Assembly (NCBI RefSeq): GCF_030362835.1
Contig: NZ_JAUCGQ010000001.1
Span: 1,157,461-1,221,460, forward strand
Source of the DNA: Cellulomonas alba
Lineage (GTDB): Bacteria > Actinomycetota > Actinomycetes > Actinomycetales > Cellulomonadaceae
Length of the DNA: 64,000 bases
Direction: 5' to 3'
Shown piece by piece: positions 37,971-46,476 of this stretch. Positions within the stretch are counted from its first letter, which is position 1, and each line of letters opens with the position of its first letter. The notes beneath the pieces are model-generated. The model ran no database searches. It was not told where the DNA came from and saw nothing but the letters and a program-made list of their open reading frames with translations. The position numbers were made by a program, and so were the translations under genes.

Positions 37971-39551
37971 ATGTCACGCAGCGCTGCGCGAGGGGCCCAC
38001 GTCCGTGGGTTCGCCGACGCGCGCTCCGTGCGCCACGAGGACGTCGCCCGCGACGGCTGGCGGGGCACGCGCATGACGGTCCGCGCCCGCATCATCGCCG
38101 CGGTCGTGGCGCTCAGCGCGGTGACCGTGATGACGGCCGGGGCGACCGCGTTCCTGTTGCAGGTGCGCGAGGCGGACGCCGCGACCGACAGCTCGCTGGC
38201 GCGCGCGGTGCTCGGCCTGCGCACGGTCGAGGACCGCGCGGACCCGACCACCGGGCAGCCGTTCCAGACGGTGGACCGCCTGCTCAACGAGGCGGTCCGC
38301 AGCCGGGTGCCGGGACCGCACGAGGGCATCGTCACGCTGCTCAACGGACGGCTCAGCTGGGGTCCGGCCACGGAGACGCGGTCGCTGCCGCTGGGGGACG
38401 ACAAGCCCCTCCTGGCGAACCTCGCCCGGCTGCCCACGAGAGGTCCCGTCGTCACCGCGACCGTGCGGACACCCGTGACGCAGTACCGGTACGTCGCGGT
38501 CCCTGTGCACGTCGCGAGCGACCCCGGCTCGACCGGGCTGTTCGTCGTGGCGTTCGACCGGTCGGCCCAGGTGCGCGCGCTGCGTGGCACGTTCGTCACG
38601 TACTCGCTGGTCGGGCTCGGCGCTCTCGTGGTGATCGGTGCGGTCGCCTGGCTGCTCGTCGGACGCCTGCTGCGGCCCGTCCGGCTGCTCGGCGACACGG
38701 CACGCCGCATCACCGAGTCCGACCTGTCCGAGCGGATCGAGGTGACCGGCGCGGACGACCTCTCGGAGCTCGGCCGCACGTTCAACGCGATGCTCGACCG
38801 GCTCGAGCGCGCCTTCTCGTCGCAGCGCGAGCTGCTCGACGACGTCAGCCACGAGCTGCGCACACCGCTGACGATCGTGCGGGGGCACCTCGAGCTCGTC
38901 GACCCGGACGACGCGGAGGACGTGCGGTCGACGCAGGCGCTCTCGCTCGACGAGCTCGACCGGATGCAGCGGCTCGTCGACGACCTGATGACGCTCGCGA
39001 CCGCCGACCGGCCCGACTTCGTCCGGCTCGCGCCCGTCGACATCGGGCGCCTCACGGACGACGTGCACGACAAGGCACGCGGGCTGGGCGACCGCCGGTG
39101 GCTCGTCGCCGCGCGCGCCGACGTCACCGCGCAGGTCGACGCGCAGCGCGTCACGCAGGCATGGCTGCAGCTGCTCGCCAACGCGCAGCGTTACTCGACG
39201 CCCGGATCGATCGTGCGGCTCGGCAGCGAGGTGCGCGACGAGCGGCTGCTGCTCTGGGTGCGCGACGAGGGGACGGGCGTGCCGCCCGAGGAGGTCGACC
39301 GCATCTTCGCCCGGTTCCACCGGGGCCGGGCGGACAGGTCGGCGCACGGCGCGGGCCTCGGGCTGCCGATCGTCGCCGCGATCGCACGCGCGCACCACGG
39401 CCGGGTGTTCCTCGAGCAGCCGCCCGACGGCAGCCAGCCGGGCGTCGTGTTCGTGCTCGACCTTCCGTTGGTCGACCCCGCAACCGACGCGGAGCCCGAC
39501 CCGGACACCGACACCGACCCCTCCGACCTCGAGCTCGCGGAGCGCCGATGA
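37971..39551 (+). CDS. Two-component sensor histidine kinase
   Basis: A 526-residue membrane kinase. A cytosolic N-terminal stretch of about 35 residues is followed by a first membrane helix (IIAAVVALSAVTVMTAGATA), an external sensor domain of about 145 residues, a second helix (GLGALVVIGAVAWLLVG), HAMP, the HisKA domain with H294 in SHELRTPLTIVRG, and the ATPase domain (N-box NAQRYSTPG, G-box GAGLGLPIV). The tail is acidic. The upstream hexamer favours ATG 37971; ATG at 38073 would give a more usual N-terminus. It overlaps the response regulator by 4 nt. Confidence 0.93.
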   Translation: MSRSAARGAHVRGFADARSVRHEDVARDGWRGTRMTVRARIIAAVVALSAVTVMTAGATAFLLQVREADAATDSSLARAVLGLRTVEDRADPTTGQPFQTVDRLLNEAVRSRVPGPHEGIVTLLNGRLSWGPATETRSLPLGDDKPLLANLARLPTRGPVVTATVRTPVTQYRYVAVPVHVASDPGSTGLFVVAFDRSAQVRALRGTFVTYSLVGLGALVVIGAVAWLLVGRLLRPVRLLGDTARRITESDLSERIEVTGADDLSELGRTFNAMLDRLERAFSSQRELLDDVSHELRTPLTIVRGHLELVDPDDAEDVRSTQALSLDELDRMQRLVDDLMTLATADRPDFVRLAPVDIGRLTDDVHDKARGLGDRRWLVAARADVTAQVDAQRVTQAWLQLLANAQRYSTPGSIVRLGSEVRDERLLLWVRDEGTGVPPEEVDRIFARFHRGRADRSAHGAGLGLPIVAAIARAHHGRVFLEQPPDGSQPGVVFVLDLPLVDPATDAEPDPDTDTDPSDLELAERR

Positions 39552-40240
39552 CCCACATCCTGATCGCCGAGGACGAGGAGCGGATCGCCGCCTTCGTGTC
39601 CAAGGGCCTGCGCGCCGCGGGCTACGAGACGAGCGCGACGACGAGCGGCGAGGTCGCGCTGACGCGCGTGCTCGGCGGCGGCGTGCAGCTCCTCGTGCTC
39701 GACCTCGGCCTGCCCGACGTCGACGGGTTCGACGTGCTGCGCCGCCTGCGTGAGGCCGGGTCGACCGTTCCCGTCGTCGTGCTGACAGCGCGATCCTCGG
39801 TCACCGACACCGTGGCGGGGCTCGAGCAGGGCGCGGACGACTACATGTCGAAGCCGTTCCGGTTCGAGGAGCTGCTGGCCCGTGTCCGGCTCCGCCTGCG
39901 CGCGCCGACCGCCAGCCCCGAGGAGCCGAACGTGCTGCGCCACGGCCCGCTCGCGCTCGACCTGCGCACGCGGCGGATCAAGGTCGGCGAGCGCGAGGTC
40001 GACCTGTCGGCGCGCGAGTTCGCGCTCACCGAGACGTTCCTGCGCAACCCGGGCGAGGTGCTGACACGCGAGCGGCTGCTCTCGGAGGTCTGGGGCTTCG
40101 ACTTCGACCCCGGCTCGAACGTGGTCGACGTGTACGTGCGGTACCTGCGGCGGAAGATCGGGCCCGAGCACTTCGACACCGTGCGCGGGGTGGGCTACCG
40201 GCTGATCGACGTGACCGACCGGGCGGCCGTCCGGAGCTGA
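39548..40240 (+). CDS. OmpR-family response regulator
   Basis: A 230-residue regulator. The receiver domain has the acidic pair (AEDEER), phospho-acceptor D52 (VLDLGLPDVDG) and K102 (YMSKPF). The C-terminal winged helix is of the OmpR/PhoB type (LSAREFALTETFLRNPGEVL, then VYVRYLRRKIG). The ATG overlaps the kinase stop (ATGA), so the pair is co-translated. The neighbouring ABC exporter is a plausible target. Confidence 0.94.
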   Translation: MTHILIAEDEERIAAFVSKGLRAAGYETSATTSGEVALTRVLGGGVQLLVLDLGLPDVDGFDVLRRLREAGSTVPVVVLTARSSVTDTVAGLEQGADDYMSKPFRFEELLARVRLRLRAPTASPEEPNVLRHGPLALDLRTRRIKVGEREVDLSAREFALTETFLRNPGEVLTRERLLSEVWGFDFDPGSNVVDVYVRYLRRKIGPEHFDTVRGVGYRLIDVTDRAAVRS

Positions 40241-40305
40241 CCGGGGTGCGGCTCGGGGAGCGGCGGCCCGGGCCGCGTCGGGGCCGGGTGGGCGCGGCGG
40301 CCTGG

Positions 40306-40311
40306 CACACT
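40306..40311 (+). promoter_or_regulatory. -10-like hexamer 6 nt before the deaminase start
   Basis: CACACT is followed by 6 nt and the GTG at 40318, again pointing to a leaderless mRNA. The same hexamer is the -10 proposed for the S10 operon. Confidence 0.45.
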
Positions 40312-40317
40312 GGCCGC

Positions 40318-41364
40318 GTGCGCGACCTGGCCCTTCTGCCCAAGGCGCACCTCCACCTGCACTTCACCGGCTCGATGCGCGTCGCGACGCTCGCCGACCT
40401 GGCCGCCGAGCACCGGCTGCGCCTGCCGGACGCGCTGCTCGACGCCAACCCGCTGCAGGTGCCGGCCGACGAGCGGGGCTGGTTCCGCTTCCAGCGGCTG
40501 TACGACGCCGCGCGTGCCTGCGTGCGCAGCGAGGCCGACATGCGGCGGATCGTCGACGAGGCCGCCCAGGACGACGCCGCCGAGGGCTCGGGCCGGCTCG
40601 AGATCCAGGTCGACCCGACCTCGTACGCGCCGTTCGTCGGCGGGATCACGCCCGCGATCGAGATCGTGCTCGACGCCGCGCGGCTCGCCACGGCGCGGAC
40701 CGGCGTGGACGTCGGCGTGATCGTCGCGGCCTCGCGCATGCGGCACCCGCTGGAGGCCCGGACGCTCGCGCGGCTGGCGGCGCGCCACGCAGGTGACGGG
40801 CCGGGCGAGGTCGTGGGCTTCGGGCTCTCGAACGACGAGCGGCGCGGCGAGACCAGCGAGTTCGCGCCGGCGTTCGCGATCGCGCGGCGTGCGGGCCTCG
40901 CGTCGGTGCCGCACGGCGGCGAGCTGCTCGGTCCGGCGCACGTCGAGGACGTCGTCCAGCACCTGCGGCCGGACCGGCTCGGCCACGGCGTCCGGTCGGC
41001 GGAGGACCCACGCGTCCTCGAGCGCGTCGTCGAGGAGCAGATCGCGCTCGAGGTCTGCCCGGCGTCGAACGTCTCGCTCGGGGTCTACGCGTCGGCGTCG
41101 GACGTTCCGCTGCGCGAGCTCGTGCAGGCGGGTGCGCGTGTCGCGCTCGGCGCCGACGACCCGCTGCTGTTCCGGTCGCGGCTCGCGGCGCAGTACGAGA
41201 TCGCGCGGGCCGCGCACGGGTTCACCGACGACGAGCTCGCGGACCTCGCGCGCGCGTCTATCCGCGCGTCCCGGGCGTCCGAGTCCGTGCGGTCGCGGCT
41301 GCTCGCCGGCGTGGACGCGTGGCTCGCGGCGCCGGACGCCGCGGAGGTCGCGACGGCTGGCTGA
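40318..41364 (+). CDS. add: Adenosine deaminase-like metal hydrolase
   Basis: A 348-residue member of the adenosine/AMP deaminase superfamily, a zinc TIM-barrel hydrolase of purine salvage. The first zinc ligands are in KAHLHLHFTGS, a third His is in VPHGGELLGP, the catalytic His region is RLGHGVRS, and the zinc Asp is in LGADDPLLF. Lengths and motifs fit, but the substrate may be adenosine, adenine or another purine. The GTG at 40318 is chosen from the upstream hexamer. Confidence 0.87.
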   Translation: MRDLALLPKAHLHLHFTGSMRVATLADLAAEHRLRLPDALLDANPLQVPADERGWFRFQRLYDAARACVRSEADMRRIVDEAAQDDAAEGSGRLEIQVDPTSYAPFVGGITPAIEIVLDAARLATARTGVDVGVIVAASRMRHPLEARTLARLAARHAGDGPGEVVGFGLSNDERRGETSEFAPAFAIARRAGLASVPHGGELLGPAHVEDVVQHLRPDRLGHGVRSAEDPRVLERVVEEQIALEVCPASNVSLGVYASASDVPLRELVQAGARVALGADDPLLFRSRLAAQYEIARAAHGFTDDELADLARASIRASRASESVRSRLLAGVDAWLAAPDAAEVATAG

Positions 41365-41430
41365 CCGTCGCGGAGGTCGCTCGCCACGCCGGCTGACCGG
41401 CTTCGCCGCCAGCGGCGGCCGGCTGACCGT
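41339..41430. repeat. Three degenerate ~30-bp direct repeats at the 3' end of the deaminase gene
   Basis: GGCTGACCG occurs at 41359, 41391 and 41421, spaced 32 and 30 bp. The longer match GCGGAGGTCGC is shared by the first two units. The first copy contains the deaminase stop codon; the others lie in the 76-nt gap before murB. They may be remnants of a small tandem duplication. Confidence 0.5.
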
Positions 41431-41440
41431 CCGGGAGGGC

Positions 41441-42532
41441 TCAGAGGCTGAGCCCGACGAGCACCGGCTCGGGCTCGAGCGTGATGCCGAACCGCGTCTG
41501 GACCGCGCCCCGGATCTCGCGCGCGAGCGCGACGACGTCCGCAGCGGTGGCGCCGCCGCGGTTCGTCAGCGCGAGCGTGTGCTTCGTCGAGAGCTGCGCC
41601 GGCCCGGCGCCGAACCCCCGCGAGAACCCCGCCTGCTCGATGAGCCACGCCGCGCTGCTCTTGACCCGGCCGTCGGTGGCGGCGAAGCGCGGCGCGCCGG
41701 CGGGCAGCAGCGCCGCGGCATCGGTGTCGAGGACCGGGTTGGTGAAGAACGAGCCGGCGCTCCACGTGTCGTGGTCGGCGGCGTCGAGCAGCATGCCCTT
41801 GCGCGCGCGGAGCTCGAGCACCGCGGCTCGGACGTCGAGGATCGGCGCGCGCTCCCCCACCTCGACGCCCAGCGTGCGCGCGAGCTCGGGGTAGACGACC
41901 GCGCGGGTGTGCGTGCCCTGGCGCAGCTGCAGCGTCACGTCGAGCACGACGTAGCGCGGGGTCGGCGACCACGGCGCGCGGGGGTCCGACTCGTCGGCGA
42001 CGTGCATCGAGCGCTTGAGCATCGACGTCCGGTAGCCGAACTTCAGGTCGACCAGCGGCAGCGTGCGGACGCGCGCCCGGCCGCGGTCCCACACCCGGAC
42101 CGTCGCGATGCTCTGCGCCACCTCCTGGCCGTAGGCGCCGACGTTCTGCACGGGCGTCGCGCCGGTCGAGCCGGGGATGCCCGACAGCGCCTCGAGCCCG
42201 ACGAGCCGGTGCGTCACGGCCTCCTCGACCACGGCGTCCCACGGCGTGCCGGCGGGGACCGTGTAGGTGACGCCGGCACAGGCCGAGTGGTCGGGGACGT
42301 CGATGCTGCTGCGGACGTCGCGCACGACGACGCCGTCGAAGCCCGCGTCGGCCACGAGCAGGTTGGAGCCGCCGCCGACGACGAGCAACGGCTCGCCGGC
42401 CTCGTCGGCCGTGCGCACGGCGTCGATGAGCTCGGCCTCGGTGCTCGTCTCGACATACCTCGCCGCGGGACCGCCGACGCGGAACGTGGTCAGGTCGGCG
42501 AGCGCCGGGACGGCGGTGGTGGTGGGCTGCAC
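41441..42532 (-). CDS. murB: UDP-N-acetylenolpyruvoylglucosamine reductase
   Basis: MurB uses FAD and NADPH to make UDP-N-acetylmuramate for the cell wall. It has 363 residues. The FAD-binding fold is clear (LLVVGGGSNLLVADAGF, then GIPGSTGATPVQNVGAYGQEV). The catalytic Ser lies in DHDTWSAGSFFTNPVL. The RVKSSAAWLIEQAGF stretch is typical. GTG start at 42532, with a -10-like TAGCCT 6 nt upstream. Confidence 0.95.
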   Translation of the reverse strand: MQPTTTAVPALADLTTFRVGGPAARYVETSTEAELIDAVRTADEAGEPLLVVGGGSNLLVADAGFDGVVVRDVRSSIDVPDHSACAGVTYTVPAGTPWDAVVEEAVTHRLVGLEALSGIPGSTGATPVQNVGAYGQEVAQSIATVRVWDRGRARVRTLPLVDLKFGYRTSMLKRSMHVADESDPRAPWSPTPRYVVLDVTLQLRQGTHTRAVVYPELARTLGVEVGERAPILDVRAAVLELRARKGMLLDAADHDTWSAGSFFTNPVLDTDAAALLPAGAPRFAATDGRVKSSAAWLIEQAGFSRGFGAGPAQLSTKHTLALTNRGGATAADVVALAREIRGAVQTRFGITLEPEPVLVGLSL

Positions 42533-42538
42533 GCTCCC

Positions 42539-42544
42539 AGGCTA
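42539..42544 (-). promoter_or_regulatory. -10-like hexamer 6 nt before murB
   Basis: TAGCCT on the minus strand is followed by 6 nt (GGGAGC) and the GTG of murB. It overlaps the MFS stop. The GGGAGC could also serve as a ribosome-binding site, so leaderless and leadered forms cannot be told apart. Confidence 0.35.
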
Positions 42545-43879
42545 GACGGCGCGCCCGGCGCGGTCGTCGGCGACGGCGCTGGCCGGGTCCTCCCCCACGG
42601 CGCGTCGGTCGGCGTCGCCCGGCACCGCTCCGGCCGTGGCGTCCCGGGGCGGTGCCGCCGCGTTGACCACGAGCAGCCCGAGGAGCACGGGGATCGTGAT
42701 GGCGAGCAGCGCGTGCCGGTAGCCGACGTGCTGCGCGAGCAGCCCGAGCAGCGGCGGACCAGCGAGGAACGCGCTGTACCCGATCGTCGACACGACGCTG
42801 ACGCGCGCCGCGGCCCGCAGCGGGTCGTCGGACGCGGCGCTCATGCCGACCGGGAATCCGAGTGCCGCACCGGCGCCCCAGGCGAGCACGCCGACGAGCG
42901 CGACGGGGAGCACCGACGAGAGCCCGAACGTCAGCAGACCGACGAGCGCGAGGCCCGCGCAGAGCCGCAGCACCGCGACGCGTCCGAATCGGTCGAGCAG
43001 GCTCGTGCCGAACCAGCGCATCGTCGTCATGGCCGTGACGAACAGGCCGAACGTGAGTGCGCCGACCGCGTGGTCGACGTCGAAGCCGTCGACGACCGCC
43101 AGGCTCACCCAGTCGTTGGCCGCCCCCTCGGTCAGCGCGGCGGCGAGCACGACGAGGCCGATGAGCAGCGTGCGCGGCTCGAGCCACGCCGCGAGCGCGC
43201 CTCGCGCACCGCGGGGCGCGTCGGCGACGGCCGGGGCCGCCGTGGCGTCGATCTCGCCGTCGCGCGCCGACGGGGCCACGTGCGCCGCGTGGGGGCCCGA
43301 GGTCTCGGCGAGGAAGTGCCGCACGGCGAACGCGACCGCGACGAGCGAGAGCCCGACTGCGATCGGGATGTGCACGACGACCGGGACGTGCAGGCCGGCG
43401 GCGAGCGCCGCGATGCCCGCGGCGGCGACGGTGCCGAACGAGAAGCCGGCGTGGTACCGCGGCATGACGGTGCGGCCGAGACGCTGCTCGACCGACGCGC
43501 CCTCCAGGTTCATCGCGGCGTCCCAGATGCCGGTGCCGACGCCGAACACCGCCAGGCCGAGCCCGACGACGACCACCTGGTCGACCGCCACTCCGACGGA
43601 GGCGATCGTGAGGCCCACGGCGTTCACCACGGCGAACAGCAGCACGGCTCGACGGGTGCCGAGCCGCTCGGCGGCGATGCCCGCCAGGGGCAGCGCCAGC
43701 AGCGAGCCGACGGAGCCGACGAGCAGCAGGATGCCCATCTTGTCGGGCGAGTAGCCGAGACCGTCGCGGATCGCGGGCAGCCGCGACGCCCAGCTCGCGA
43801 AGTTGAACCCGCTGAGCACGAAGACGACGAACACCGCCGCGGAGGCGCGGCGCACGAGCACCTCGCGGTCGGTGGCCAT
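42542..43879 (-). CDS. Major facilitator superfamily transporter
   Basis: A 445-residue transporter with about 12 membrane helices. The second loop carries LAGIAAERLGTRRAVLL, the MFS loop motif. The central loop is charged. The C-terminal tail of about 40 residues is hydrophilic. Start ATG 43879 with GAGGGAGA upstream. Divergent from a LacI-type regulator with two operators between them, so uptake or efflux of a sugar-like compound is likely; the true substrate is unknown. Confidence 0.88.
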   Translation of the reverse strand: MATDREVLVRRASAAVFVVFVLSGFNFASWASRLPAIRDGLGYSPDKMGILLLVGSVGSLLALPLAGIAAERLGTRRAVLLFAVVNAVGLTIASVGVAVDQVVVVGLGLAVFGVGTGIWDAAMNLEGASVEQRLGRTVMPRYHAGFSFGTVAAAGIAALAAGLHVPVVVHIPIAVGLSLVAVAFAVRHFLAETSGPHAAHVAPSARDGEIDATAAPAVADAPRGARGALAAWLEPRTLLIGLVVLAAALTEGAANDWVSLAVVDGFDVDHAVGALTFGLFVTAMTTMRWFGTSLLDRFGRVAVLRLCAGLALVGLLTFGLSSVLPVALVGVLAWGAGAALGFPVGMSAASDDPLRAAARVSVVSTIGYSAFLAGPPLLGLLAQHVGYRHALLAITIPVLLGLLVVNAAAPPRDATAGAVPGDADRRAVGEDPASAVADDRAGRAV

Positions 43880-43930
43880 CAGGGTCTCCCTCGGTGTTGT
43901 CGTCCCAGCATGGTCCAGGCGAGTGGTCAA

Positions 43931-43969
43931 ATCGATTCGATCTGCGACGTCGAGGCGGATCGAATCGAT
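43931..43969. promoter_or_regulatory. Twin LacI-type operators
   Basis: ATCGATTCGAT (43931-43941) and ATCGAATCGAT (43959-43969) are odd palindromes with a central A/T, the usual LacI-family operator form. The two sites, with flanking bases, form one exact 16-bp inverted repeat (43927-43942 and 43958-43973), centre to centre 28 bp. They lie in the divergent promoter region and should control both the transporter and the regulator. Confidence 0.8.
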
Positions 43970-44053
43970 TTGAGGAACGAGAGATTCTCGACCAGGGCGC
44001 CCCATCCCGTCAACCGCGACGGCCGGCCCGCCCGCCGCGCGGCCCGCGCCTCC

Positions 44054-44059
44054 TAGAAT
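44054..44059 (+). promoter_or_regulatory. -10 hexamer of the LacI-type regulator gene
   Basis: TAGAAT lies 41 nt before the proposed start codon, and transcription would begin near 44066. No strong -35 is visible 17 bp upstream. Confidence 0.45.
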
Positions 44060-44100
44060 CCCCGCAGGCCGCACGGGGCGGCCGCACGGAGGTGGGACCC

Positions 44101-45159
44101 CTGTCGTCGAACCGACCGACCCTGGCCGACGTCGCCGCGGCCGCAGGAGTGTCCGTCTCCACGGCGTCGCTCGCGTTCTCTGGCGCGGGTCCGATCGCGC
44201 AGGCCACCCGCGAGCGCGTGCTCGCGGCGGCGCAGGAGCTCAGCTACTCCGGGCCGAACCCGCTCGGACGCCAGCTGCGCCGCGGGCGGGCCGGGATCGT
44301 GGGGGTCGTGATCGGCGACGCGCTGCGCCGCGCGTTCCGCGAGCCGGTCTCGGCGCAGGTTCTCGACGGCCTGGTCGGCTCGCTGGGCCCCCTCGACCTC
44401 GGCGTCCTGCTGATCCCCGGCACGTCCGACCCGTCCGGCAACCCCGTCGACCCGCTGATCGAGTCCGCCGCGATGGACGTCGCGGTCCTGATGTGGGGCG
44501 GCACCGACGCCGACCCGAAGCTCGCCGCGCTGCGGCGCCGCGGCATCCCGACGGTCGTGCTCGAGGGCCTGCCCATGGACGGCGTCGCGAGCGTCGGCAT
44601 CGCCGACCGGCGGGGCATGACGGAGCTGACGCGCCACGTCCTCGAGCTCGGCCACACGCGCATCGCCACCGTCACGCTGCCGTTCAACGCCGAGCGCGGC
44701 GACGGCCTGGTCGATCCCGACACGCACCCGCTCGACTGGGAGATCACGCGCCGTCGACTCGCGGGCATCCTCGACGCGGGCGTCCGTCCGGTCGCCGTCT
44801 ACGAGACGCCCGCCTCGCTCGTCGAGCACGGCCGGACCGCGGGGCTCGCGCTCCTCGGCTCGCCCGACCGCCCGACCGCCGTCATCGCGCAGTCCGACCT
44901 GCTCGCGGCCGGCGTGGTGCTCGCCGCGCGCGAGCTCGGCCTCCGCGTGCCGCAGGACGTCTCGATCGCGGGCTTCGACGGGCTCGAGCTCCCGTGGGTC
45001 GCCCCGGACGTGCTGACCACCGTGGTCCAGCCGCTCGAGGACAAGGGCGTCGCGATCGGCCAGGCGGTCGCGACGCTGCTGGCCGGCGAGGTACCGCACG
45101 CGGTGGAGCTCCCGGTCGCGCTGCGCGTCGGGACCACCACGGGGCCCGTCCCGGCCTGA
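44101..45159 (+). CDS. LacI-family transcriptional regulator
   Basis: A 352-residue regulator. The N-terminal helix-turn-helix is clear (RPTLADVAAAAGVSVSTAS, then FSGAGPIAQATRERV) with the hinge region after it. The periplasmic-binding-like sensor domain follows (LDLGVLLIPGTSD, then DVSIAGFDGLELPW). GGAGG lies 8 nt before a CTG at 44101; an in-frame GTG at 44092 overlaps that site. The start is therefore probably CTG, which is rare. It should bind the twin operators. Confidence 0.88.
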   Translation: MSSNRPTLADVAAAAGVSVSTASLAFSGAGPIAQATRERVLAAAQELSYSGPNPLGRQLRRGRAGIVGVVIGDALRRAFREPVSAQVLDGLVGSLGPLDLGVLLIPGTSDPSGNPVDPLIESAAMDVAVLMWGGTDADPKLAALRRRGIPTVVLEGLPMDGVASVGIADRRGMTELTRHVLELGHTRIATVTLPFNAERGDGLVDPDTHPLDWEITRRRLAGILDAGVRPVAVYETPASLVEHGRTAGLALLGSPDRPTAVIAQSDLLAAGVVLAARELGLRVPQDVSIAGFDGLELPWVAPDVLTTVVQPLEDKGVAIGQAVATLLAGEVPHAVELPVALRVGTTTGPVPA

Positions 45160-45218
45160 CGGGCGGACGCGGTTCGTCCCGACAGTGACCTGCGGGCCCG
45201 GGCTGCGACGAGTGCGGC

Positions 45219-45647
45219 TCAGCCGAGCCGGACGACCGCCTGCGCCTTGCCGAGCACGCGCGCGCCCTCGAACGAGACCGTCAGGTCGATCCGTGCCGTC
45301 CCGGCCTCGGCGTCCAGCGCCCCGACCGTCGCGACGACCTCGACGTCGGCCGCACCCGGGTCCGGCACGGCGATCGGCCGCGTGAACCGCACCTGGTAGT
45401 CGACGACCCTGCCCGGGTCGCCGGCCCAGTCCGCGACGACGGACGACGCGGCGCCCATGGTCCACATCCCGTGCGCGATGACGCCCGGGAGGCCGACGCT
45501 CTGGGCGAAGCGGTCGTTCCAGTGGATCGGGTTGAAGTCGCCGGACGCACCGGCGTACCGGACGAGCCGCGAACGGTCGACGGTGACCGTGCGGCGCGCG
45601 ACCTCCTGGCCGACCGCGAGAGCGGTGCCCTCGGGGGCGGTCGTCAC
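45219..45647 (-). CDS. hadB: MaoC-type dehydratase, HadB-like
   Basis: A 142-residue hot-dog fold hydratase. The catalytic Asp-His motif is intact (GDFNPIHWND), and GVIAHGMWTMG follows. In mycobacteria the HadB subunit carries this motif in the 3-hydroxyacyl-ACP dehydratase. GTG start overlaps the hadA-like stop (GTGA), so the two probably form a heterodimer. Likely role is fatty acid synthesis; the substrate is inferred. Confidence 0.82.
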   Translation of the reverse strand: MTTAPEGTALAVGQEVARRTVTVDRSRLVRYAGASGDFNPIHWNDRFAQSVGLPGVIAHGMWTMGAASSVVADWAGDPGRVVDYQVRFTRPIAVPDPGAADVEVVATVGALDAEAGTARIDLTVSFEGARVLGKAQAVVRLG

Positions 45648-46093
45648 GAGTCCTCCGGGCGGACGGCGAGCGTCGAGACGACGGTCGAGACGGGTGCGCC
45701 CTCGGCATCGGCGATCTCGACGCGCGTGGTGACCATGGCGAGGCCCGCGCGCTCGGAGATGGCGTCGACGTGGAGCACGCTCACCAGGAGGTCGCCCGCG
45801 TGGATCGGGCGGTGGTGCGAGAACCGCTCGTCGGCGTGCACGACGCGCGAGAAGTCGATGCCCGCGGCGGGGTCCGCGACGTACTGCTGCTCGGCGCGCT
45901 GCGCGACGACCACGGCGAACGTCGGCGGCGCGATCACGTCGGGGTACCCGAGCGATCGCGCCGCGTCAGCGTCCGTGTGTGCGGGGTGCGAGGCACCGAC
46001 GGCCTCGGCGAACTCCCGCAGCTTCTCGCGCCCGACCTCGTAGGGCGCAGTGGGCGGGTAGACCCGCCCGGCGAATCCCTTGTCGACGGGCAC
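45644..46093 (-). CDS. hadA: MaoC N-terminal-domain dehydratase subunit, HadA-like
   Basis: A 149-residue hot-dog protein that lacks the catalytic Asp-His motif (the aligned stretch is GASHPAHTDAD) and so resembles the non-catalytic, chain-binding HadA subunit. VIAPPTFAVVVAQRAE is typical. It lies 6 nt after rpmG, the same order as rpmG2-hadA-hadB in mycobacteria. GTG start at 46093 with no clear ribosome-binding site. Confidence 0.82.
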   Translation of the reverse strand: MPVDKGFAGRVYPPTAPYEVGREKLREFAEAVGASHPAHTDADAARSLGYPDVIAPPTFAVVVAQRAEQQYVADPAAGIDFSRVVHADERFSHHRPIHAGDLLVSVLHVDAISERAGLAMVTTRVEIADAEGAPVSTVVSTLAVRPEDS

Positions 46094-46099
46094 GCGAGG

Positions 46100-46270
46100 T
46101 CAGCGGGTCTCGCGGTGCAGCGTGTGCTTGTTCTCGCGGGGGCAGAACTTCTTCATCTCGAGCCGGTCGGGGTCGTTCCGACGGTTCTTCTTCGTGATGT
46201 AGTTCCGCTCCTTGCACTCCGTGCAGGCGAGCGTGATCTTCGGGCGGACGTCCGCGCTCTTGCTGGCCAT
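46100..46270 (-). CDS. rpmG: 50S ribosomal protein L33 with incomplete zinc ribbon
   Basis: A 56-residue L33. It matches the actinobacterial form ([20 protein letters not shown], then [13 protein letters not shown]). Zinc-binding L33 has two Cys pairs; here the first pair (CTEC) is intact, but the second is reduced to a single Cys (CPRENKH), with Glu at the fourth position. Zinc binding is doubtful unless a His replaces it. Downstream of two tRNA genes and co-directional with hadAB. Confidence 0.93.
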   Translation of the reverse strand: MASKSADVRPKITLACTECKERNYITKKNRRNDPDRLEMKKFCPRENKHTLHRETR

Positions 46271-46348
46271 GGTCTTGCCACCTCTCGCGCCCCGACGGGC
46301 GCCGTGATCTCGTCAGGGCGCGCCGGCCGACGCGCCACTCTTCGCTGC

Positions 46349-46425
46349 TGGTAGCGGGAGCGGGATTCGAACCCGCGACACCACGATTATGAGCCGTGTG
46401 CTCTAACCACCTGAGCTATCCCGCC
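46349..46425 (-). tRNA. tRNA-Met (anticodon CAT), elongator type
   Basis: A 77-nt cloverleaf with an encoded 3' CCA. The first acceptor pair is G-U rather than the open pair of initiator tRNA, and the anticodon stem lacks the three G-C pairs of initiators, so it is an elongator. Anticodon loop CTCATAA. Confidence 0.93.
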
Positions 46426-46476
46426 AAGGTCGTGCGCCCGGGGCCGTGCTGATGCACGACCCCGAACACACCACAG

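Noticed and set aside
46349..46425. Initiator tRNA-fMet
   Set aside because: The 1-72 pair is G-U rather than unpaired and the three G-C anticodon-stem pairs of initiators are missing.
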